This document shows, one piece after another, positions 58,640-64,000 of a stretch of 64,000 nucleotides of DNA; within the stretch, counting starts at the first letter, position 1, and each line of letters opens with the position of its first letter. Location of the stretch: contig NZ_LVEM01000003.1 in NCBI RefSeq assembly GCF_001641335.1, positions 1,408,043-1,472,042 on the forward strand, written 5' to 3'. The notes below the pieces were generated by a model. That model saw nothing but the letters and a program-made list of their open reading frames with translations. It made no database searches and had not been told where the DNA came from. Position numbers and translations under genes: made by a program. This DNA comes from Bradyrhizobium stylosanthis. GTDB taxonomy: Bacteria > Pseudomonadota > Alphaproteobacteria > Rhizobiales > Xanthobacteraceae.

Positions 58640-58944
58640 GGCGTCAAGCGCCATTCAAAAGGGCCTCGGCGCTACGCTTACCATCCAGCTGAAGAAGCTC
58701 GTCGCCGATCTCTCGCTCGACAAGGAGATGCTGCATGAGTCGCCGCGCGCGCCGTGTCGCCTGCCAGGCGGCGCTTGCCAGCTTCGAGGAACTCCTTGGA
58801 CCAGCCGTAGTACATCGAGGCTGCGATGCCCTCGCGGCGGCACAGTTCGGAGATATTCTCCTCACCGCGCAGCCGTTCCAGCACAATGCGGATTTTCTCT
58901 TCCGCCGAGTAGTGCCGGCGTGTTTGGCGCCGAATGTCCTTCAC
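58640..58944 (-). mobile_element. IS3-family orfA fragment abutting an opposite IS3 orfA tail
   Basis: On the minus strand MKDIRRQTRRHYSAEEKIRI, VLERLRGEENISELCRREGI and MYYGWSKEFLEAGKRRLAGD is an IS3-family OrfA N-terminus with its HTH; it decays after TARAATHA. On the plus strand at about 58700-58735 LKKLVADLSLDKEMLHES is the coiled-coil end of another IS3 OrfA. The two were joined head-on by rearrangement. Confidence 0.8.
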
Positions 58945-59109
58945 AACACTCGCTCAGCTCCTTGCGGCTACAAGCGTTTTCGAGCGAAGTGGATACCGGC
59001 TCGCGTAAACGCGTCAAAGCCAGACCCTAGAGCCCTTTCCGTTCCGATCGGAACGGAAAAGAAAAGGCTTTAGCCATGATCACCACCGAATCCGTGCTAT
59101 AGAGCCGAC

Positions 59110-59370
59110 ATGGAACCCTTCGCGATTAAGCTGATCGGCTTTGCTGCCGCCACCTGCACCACCGTCGCCTACGCGCCGCAGTTCATCAAGGTCTGGAAGA
59201 CTCGATCGGCGCGCGACATCTCGCTTGGCATGTTCCTGGTCATGGTGCTGGGCCTGGCGCTCTGGCTCATCTACGGCCTGCTCTCTGGCGACGCGCCGCT
59301 GGTCGCCGCCAACGCCATCACGATGGTGCTTGCCGGCGGTATCTTGTTCATGAAGTTGAAGTATGGGTGA
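59110..59370 (+). CDS. SemiSWEET sugar transporter
   Basis: An 86-aa protein of the SemiSWEET family, in which three helices form a half-transporter that dimerises to carry sugars; the family was first described with a Bradyrhizobium japonicum member. Helices are IKLIGFAAATCTTVAYAPQF with the hinge Pro-Gln at 23-24, DISLGMFLVMVLGLALWLIY and LVAANAITMVLAGGILFMKL. The triple-helix length is exact and the frame intact. It lies between IS remnants with no partner gene, yet is well preserved. The ribosome-binding site ahead of ATG 59110 is weak. A role in sugar uptake or efflux in the nodule is plausible but inferred. Confidence 0.93.
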   Translation: MEPFAIKLIGFAAATCTTVAYAPQFIKVWKTRSARDISLGMFLVMVLGLALWLIYGLLSGDAPLVAANAITMVLAGGILFMKLKYG

Positions 59371-59538
59371 GATTGAAGCTGCGTAGAGTGGATTGGCGCG
59401 TGAACCCACCTGTGGACGCCCCGCAAGATGCAAGCGGTTTTTGAAGAAGATTGGCACGTATCGGATGCGGCCATCTGTCCGGCCTCTGATACAGCGATGG
59501 AGCTGCGGACCCGTATGGGCTCGCGGACCGAAACCAAA

Positions 59539-60240
59539 TCATAAATGCGTGCTCAAGAAGTTGACGTAGAGCCGCGCCGCCGCATAGAAGCGGCTCATCA
59601 TACGCGCCGTCTCGACTCCATCGAAACTGCCATTGTCCGTCATGACGCGCGTGACGGTGACGCCGAGGCTTTTGTAATACGCCACGGCTGCTTTGAGAAA
59701 CGGAACAGCACTGTCCGCCGTCTCGTCGGGCTTGATCTCGGAGAAAGCGACGCGAAAGTGGTCGTCAATGCAGACGTGGACGAAATCCCAAGCCGCGCCG
59801 CGGCTCTCGTACGGACCACTCGGATCGCCGGTGAAGGTGTCCGACACGCTCGAAACGCCCGAGCTTTTTGATGTCGATGTGAATGATCTCGCCTGGGCTT
59901 TTGCGCTCATAGCGGGGTTCCGGCTCGGCTGGCTCCAGGATGCGGCTGACGGTGGCCGGTGAGACCTTGACCCCGGCCGCGATCTGCTTGCCGGTATGGC
60001 GCTGCCGGCGCAACACCTCGACGGCTGCGTATGTGGCAGGCGGGGTTTGGCTCGGCGTGAATGGGGTCTGGAGGAGCGATCGCGCAACCCTTCAATACCT
60101 TCTGCGCGGAACCGCTTGACCCATTTGGCCACCGTCTTCGGCGAGGTGTTGAACAGCTCAGCCGCGGCGGCTTGGGTTAGCCCGCCCCCGACGGCGCGCA
60201 CGGTCATCGGAGACGCTAAAGTCTTTCTAAGGCGCCGGGC
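59539..60240 (-). mobile_element. IS481-type transposase remnant, frameshifted and truncated
   Basis: The N-terminal HTH reads GGLTQAAAAELFNTSPKTVA, KWVKRFRAEGIEGLRDRSSR. Another frame gives VLRRQRHTGKQIAAGVKVSP, ATVSRILEP and GEIIHIDIKKLGRFERVGH. The next frame has RGAAWDFVHVCIDDHFRVAF and VAYYKSLGVTVTRVMTDNGS, two catalytic Asp blocks. After NGS it diverges and stops, so the Glu block is missing. At least three frame changes. It differs from the IS481 element at 55629. Confidence 0.82.
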
Positions 60241-60242
60241 GG

Positions 60243-60460
60243 AGAACTGAGCCCGGCTCGAGGGACAGCGCTTTTTCCAATCTCGTCTGGGCGCCCCCCA
60301 GATGGACGGTCCTGTCGTCGGCCAAGTAGGACGCGGCCATCGCCGTGTTGGCACCTGCGAGGCAGACCATCGCGGCGACATTTCCGGGGTCGATTTCTAA
60401 CGCATTGTCCAACGGTCGAGCGGAGAAATTGACGTACGGACGCGATAGACCCCGCCACAT
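60243..60460 (-). pseudogene. TPR-protein fragment (adenylate cyclase-type)
   Basis: The frame reads RPLDNALEIDPGNVAAMVCL, AGANTAMAASYLADDRTVHL and GGAQTRLEKALSLEPGSV, a pair of tetratricopeptide-like repeats as in the C-terminal half of rhizobial cyclase- or CadC-like TPR proteins. It is cut at both ends, on the right by the hypothetical gene at 60466 and on the left by IS DNA. Confidence 0.5.
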
Positions 60461-60465
60461 TGGGC

Positions 60466-60888
60466 TCAACTTTCAGATGCCCGCTCGCGACGCGAGCCAT
60501 CCAGATCTTCTCCGTCAGTTCGCGCCAGTGCTCGCTCAACCGTCACCAAAATTCGATTTCCTGGCGCAACATCTGGAGTGTATCCGAGTTGCACCTCGAG
60601 AGCCGCCAGGGCTTGGCGAGCTCCCTCTAAACCTGCGGTCGCCTCATCCAAGACCTGCCGCGCCTCATTCAATCGAACGACCGCTTTCGCACCGGCATCA
60701 AACAGCTTGGTCCGTATTGACGGAGGTCGGTCCTCGAGATCTGCGCGCCGGAGCTCGGGCAGCATGTTCATGAGCGCTCGATGTGCGAGCGCTTGCACGG
60801 TTTCAGACTTCTCGGCAGCGGCAAGAGCCTCTCGGTAAAAATGTAGCGCCTCGATGACTTTCTCTTCAAGATGGAGATCGTCGCTCAA
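60466..60888 (-). CDS. hypothetical helical protein (140 aa)
   Basis: From TTG 60888 it reads MSDDLHLEEKVIEALHFYRE, ALAAAEKSETVQALAHRALM, NEARQVLDEATAGLEGARQA. It is strongly alpha-helical, Ala/Glu/Leu-rich, with probable coiled coil in the second half and no membrane segment. The last ~25 residues (ALARTDGEDLDGSRRERASE) look less ordered and may be read-through into debris. I do not recognise a family. The start is uncertain; no good ATG is present. Confidence 0.45.
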   Translation of the reverse strand: MSDDLHLEEKVIEALHFYREALAAAEKSETVQALAHRALMNMLPELRRADLEDRPPSIRTKLFDAGAKAVVRLNEARQVLDEATAGLEGARQALAALEVQLGYTPDVAPGNRILVTVERALARTDGEDLDGSRRERASES

Positions 60889-61434
60889 TCACTCATTCTC
60901 GCTAGTTGCATCGTGAAGATAACCACCCGCTTCTTCGGTCCTACAGACGCCGCCGGCCTGTGAGCTCGCGATTAACGGGGCATTCAGCTCAACCGCTCGC
61001 ACCGCTGCGCTAGTAACGCTCATGCGCAAAGTCCCGGCCGCATCAAAAGCTACAACAGTGCTGCACGCCGCTTCGATCCGTCAAATTCATTACGATGCTG
61101 CCAACGAAGTCGAATACCTCGCCCCAGTGGCCTCACCACGCATTTCAAACAAATGATGCGGGTCTCCATTTGAGAATTGAAGCATTTATACTCCTCGATG
61201 AAGGGCTCTGAGGCCATTTGCAATTTCCTGCGATCATACAACCTGTCGCTACGTGCGCTTCAAGCCGTTTGTGCTCATGCTCAGGGTGATCCTGGACCGG
61301 AACACTGGCGGGGCGATTAGGTTCAACGGGCCCGACCGTAGGCTGCAAAGATGATCTGAGGCCGGCAAAGTGGAGCATTTTCGGGCTAGCGTTTTTCGCA
61401 GCGATTCCCAGGCTGGGAGGAGCGAAGAGGAGCG
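60889..61434. other. no recognisable gene
   Basis: No supported gene before the IS3 remnant; only short unassigned frames. Confidence 0.3.
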
Positions 61435-61740
61435 ATGAAGGCCACGAAGTTTTCAGACGTCCAGAAGGCGTTCTTCTCAAGCAGGGCGCCGACGGCATGT
61501 TGCGGAGATTTGCCGCAAGGCCGGTATCACCCAGGCGACCTATTTCAATTGGAAGACCAAGTATGACGGGCTGCTGCCGACAGAGATGCGGCGGCTGAAG
61601 CAGTTCGAGGACGAGAAAGATCTGTCACGCACGCGTTCGCTACGGCTATCGCACGTGCCCCGTCCTGCTCCGCCGCGAGAGCTGGCGCCACGGCCAGAAC
61701 AAGACGCGGCGCGTGTTTGTCTCTCACACACTCGTGTCGG
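61435..61740 (+). mobile_element. IS3-family remnant (orfA with piece of orfB)
   Basis: ATG 61435 gives MKATKFSDVQKAFF, then across frames ILKQGADGM-like text, ITQATYFNWKTKYDGLLPTE and MRRLKQFEDEK, an IS3 OrfA HTH. An internal deletion joins it to ARVRYGYRTCPVLLRRESWR, a piece of OrfB. No catalytic core remains. Confidence 0.75.
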
Positions 61741-61756
61741 CTTTGATCTAACATCA

Positions 61757-61973
61757 ACAAGCGTCGTGATGCCCAATAGTTGTGGTAAGGACCTGAGGTC
61801 AACGCGTCGACGAGATGGCCCGAGTATATCGGCATGAACAGGTCGGCCGCTGTCGCACCGAGGAAGCCAACCAGCACAAATGCAGCGCGGTAGGGCTGGA
61901 GCAGCCATTGGCAGAAAAAGAGCGGAATTACCGCGCAGATGGCGATAGGACGCTCGTCAGCTTGAGCGGTCAT
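61757..61973 (-). pseudogene. ABC transporter N-terminal fragment
   Basis: From ATG 61973 the frame reads MTAQADERPIAICAVIPLFF, CQWLLQPYRAAFVLVGFLGA and TAADLFMPIYSGHLVDALTS, the start and first membrane helix of an MsbA/LapB-type ABC exporter half. After about 72 residues it runs into the IS3 remnant and the homology ends. No nucleotide-binding domain is present. Confidence 0.6.
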
Positions 61974-62718
61974 GCAGTAATCCGGTCATCCTTATCGCGC
62001 AGACCGGCTTCATCTGAACTGAACTCCCAGTCGCAAGGGCGCGATCTGACACGGGCATTCGGTCGGCACTCTTCTTCGGGCGAAGCGCTCGGCGCCAACA
62101 GTCTAAGCCGCTCCGGACTGCCTCCATGGCTTTCTGCCGAATCCTTGCAGTCTCTTGCAACGGGCAACGATCTCCCTCATTCACATCTTCGGCGCATGTG
62201 AGCGTCTGCGAGCCCAAACAGAGTCCAATAGTGTTTCAGGAAAGATCGGATTTCATGACTGCGCGCGGAAAGACCGCACACCCATCAGGTCCGACGTGGC
62301 AAGATCGATGTTGCATGCCAGTGTCCCCCGCCTCAATCAATTGCCACGGCTAGTAGTTGACTTGGGGCCCACGCGTAGCCAGACCGACCCGTGGACAGAC
62401 AGTTGCGCAAAGGCTGAGCGGGTGACAAAAACTTGGCCTCGCGACAGCCATTGTTTCGCGGCTAGAGATTTTGTGTGCCAGGCGATAGAGATCGACAAAT
62501 TTCGTGGCCTACAGACTTGAGAAGCAGATCGCTCACACGCCAATCTAGACTTTGAACCTCCAAAACCCGGTAACGGGTCGAGTGGCCGTGAGATCGGTTA
62601 GCTGTTCCGGCAAAAAACGTCTGCCGCCCATGAGGCCCGCTAAAAGGCGGCGCGATGGGGATTAGAGCAACGAGTGCGAGCAGGAGATTGAGACCCAGAC
62701 CTCAGGAGATGCCGTCGC
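61974..62718. other. no recognisable gene
   Basis: No supported gene between the ABC fragment and the nod box. Confidence 0.35.
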
Positions 62719-62767
62719 GATCCGCAATGTGAATGCATTCCATCCAAACAATCGATTTCACCAATTC
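62719..62767 (+). promoter_or_regulatory. nod box
   Basis: The 49-bp element reads GATCCGCAATGTGAATG and then CATTCCATCCAAACAATCGA-TTTCACCAATTC. It keeps nearly all conserved positions of the NodD-binding nod box (ATCC, the GATG-like AATG, ATC-N-AAACAATCRATTTTACCAAT) with the correct length and spacing. It points toward nodP, 525 bases downstream. Confidence 0.88.
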
Positions 62768-63292
62768 CCGTGCTGCCAGGTAGGAAAACCGTTAGCAATT
62801 GAGCAACACGGTAGGTTTTCTGTCGGGAAAGCTACGAGGAACACGTCATTGTGGTCGCGTCAGTCTGGTCGTAGGCGGTTTTTTGCCGGCTCCTCACTAG
62901 CTCTTGATTGGCGGCAAGGACGCCTGCAAGCGCGAAAGGCATGTAGATGATCATGCCTTCCCCTTCAGCAAGATGGACCGATCGCACTGCCCCCGCCCAG
63001 GCGCAACGGCTTTGCGCCACGGTTAGCTCGTTTGATGTTGAGACATCAACAAAAAATCGAACGATCGTCAGTCAGTCTGCGATCTCCAGTCCACGGCTCG
63101 TTCCCACAATTTTGTCCCCTTTGGGGATGGCGCCGCGGATCTCTGGCTTTGAATCGACCATCGATTACATTCCGCGGCGGAGCACACAATCCTGCTTCAT
63201 CGAAGCTAAGCGATCACTGACCTCGTACAAAAGCCCTGAAATATGGCGTGAACACCGGCAGGGCAACTTCGTCGCTGGGGTATATCTCGAAC
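62768..63292. other. leader region between nod box and nodP
   Basis: No convincing gene. A gene may have been lost between the nod box and nodP, or the nodP message has a long leader. Confidence 0.4.
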
Positions 63293-64000
63293 ATGTTCAA
63301 TATGGACGCGAAGGTTATGATCAGATTGGAAACGCATACGCTGCCCCGCCATTTGCGTCGGCTCGAGGCCGAGACGATTGAAATCATGCGGGAAGCTGTC
63401 GCCGCGTTCAAAAGCCCGGTGATGCTCTATTCAATTGGTAAAGATTCGAGCGTCATGCTCCACCTGGCGATGAAGGCGTTCTATCCGGCGAAGCTGCCTT
63501 TTCCGTTGATGCATATTGATACGACGTGGAAATTCCGCGAAATGATTACCTTTCGCGACGAGACGGCAAAACGCATGGGGGTCGATCTGATCGTCCACGT
63601 GAACAAGGACGGCATCGCGCGCGGTATCAATCCTATCGATTCCGGCTCCGCGCTCCATACGCAGGTTATGAAGACCGACGCGCTCAAGCAGGCCCTTGAC
63701 CTGTACGGATTCGATGCGGCATTCGGCGGGGCGCGGCGGGACGAGGAGAAAAGCCGCGCCAAGGAGCGCATATTTTCGTTCCGCTCGGTAGGACACGTCT
63801 GGGACCCGCGTAACCAACGGCCCGAACTTTGGAACCTGTTCAACACCCGCATTCGTCAAGGCGAAACCATGAGAGTGTTCGCGATGTCGAATTGGACGGA
63901 GCTCGAAATCTGGGAATACATCATGTTCGAGAAGATCCCCGTCGTGCCTCTCTACTTCGCAAGATGGCGACCGGTAGTGCATCGGGACGGTACCCTGATC
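63293..64000 (+). CDS. nodP: NodP/CysD, sulfate adenylyltransferase small subunit (runs off the window)
   Basis: The first ~236 residues of the ATP sulfurylase subunit 2. LRRLEAETIEIMREAVAAF leads to the PP-loop VMLYSIGKDSSVMLHLAMKA, then PLMHIDTTWKFREMITFRDE, LIVHVNKDGIARGINPIDSG, AAFGGARRDEEKSRAKERIF and WNLFNTRIRQGETMRVFAMS with NWTELEIWEYI. All are conserved and the frame is open to the end. With subunit NodQ/CysN it makes APS/PAPS, the sulfate donor. A nod box upstream favours the nodulation form, used to sulfate Nod factors, over housekeeping cysD. The start is ATG 63293 or 63317. Confidence 0.9.
   Translation, partial: MFNMDAKVMIRLETHTLPRHLRRLEAETIEIMREAVAAFKSPVMLYSIGKDSSVMLHLAMKAFYPAKLPFPLMHIDTTWKFREMITFRDETAKRMGVDLIVHVNKDGIARGINPIDSGSALHTQVMKTDALKQALDLYGFDAAFGGARRDEEKSRAKERIFSFRSVGHVWDPRNQRPELWNLFNTRIRQGETMRVFAMSNWTELEIWEYIMFEKIPVVPLYFARWRPVVHRDGTLI

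Noticed and set aside
62947..63381. Plus-strand frame overlapping the nodP start
   Set aside because: It is in a different frame from the clearly conserved NodP and has no family resemblance.
1..64000. CRISPR array or rRNA genes
   Set aside because: No regularly spaced direct repeats and no rRNA-like sequence were seen on either strand.

Overview
The window looks like part of a symbiosis island from a Bradyrhizobium-type soybean/legume rhizobium. The evidence is a near-consensus nod box ahead of a nodP/cysD-type gene at the right edge, a NifA-type upstream sequence plus a sigma-54 promoter ahead of a peptide-export locus, a NEL-domain (IpaH/NopM-type) type III effector remnant, remnants of a trb conjugation operon, a SemiSWEET gene of the Bradyrhizobium type, and a high density of decaying insertion sequences. 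Intact genes are islands in a sea of frameshifted remnants. No tRNA, rRNA or CRISPR array was recognised.

Layout. 1-5 kb: broken diaminopropionate ammonia-lyase and dimethylsulfone monooxygenase (sfnG). 5-9 kb: a GNAT acetyltransferase, an AA10 (LPMO-fold) secreted protein whose two copper-binding histidines are both glutamine, and two small conserved-looking proteins. 9-12 kb: bioB-panD facing a GntR regulator that fits BioR, with BioR-like boxes at both starts. 11.5-13.4 kb: fused fragments of a Dabb protein, a MetRS-like protein and an aminotransferase. 13.7-19.3 kb: an intact S9 peptidase, a frameshifted mddA and an outer-membrane beta-barrel. 19.8-28.1 kb: two broken LuxR genes, a dead IS5-family copy and a decayed phosphonate pathway (pepM, ppd, phosphonoacetaldehyde dehydrogenase-like), plus a short cold-shock gene. 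28.5-32.6 kb: trbB'-'trbE-trbJ-trbK-trbL' on the minus strand.

32.9-37.0 kb is the most interesting region. A TGT-N10-ACA element and a -24/-12 promoter precede a 52-aa peptide with a double-glycine leader. A terminator follows, then a second shorter double-glycine peptide, an HlyD-type adaptor and a C39-peptidase ABC exporter with its catalytic triad intact. Together these look like a nitrogen-fixation-coregulated secreted-peptide (bacteriocin- or signal-like) system.

39.9-44.6 kb holds an intact four-gene operon: a KamA-like radical SAM protein without the usual PLP motif, a cytoplasmic gamma-glutamyltransferase-like protein, a 7TM protein of the transglutaminase-associated type, and a D-Ala-D-Ala-ligase-like ATP-grasp enzyme. 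It is tightly spaced and looks GC-richer than its surroundings, and it suggests an undescribed small-molecule or peptide pathway.

44.7-54.7 kb: a nucleotide-cyclase/E2-like remnant, a broken tyrosine recombinase, the NEL remnant, an IS630 remnant, a large DUF3141-type protein with a possible sigma-54 promoter, an M28-like protein whose C-terminus runs into IS DNA, and a broken istB. 55-62 kb is an IS graveyard (IS5, IS481, ISL3, IS3) that encloses an intact SemiSWEET. 62.7-64 kb: the nod box and nodP, which runs off the end.
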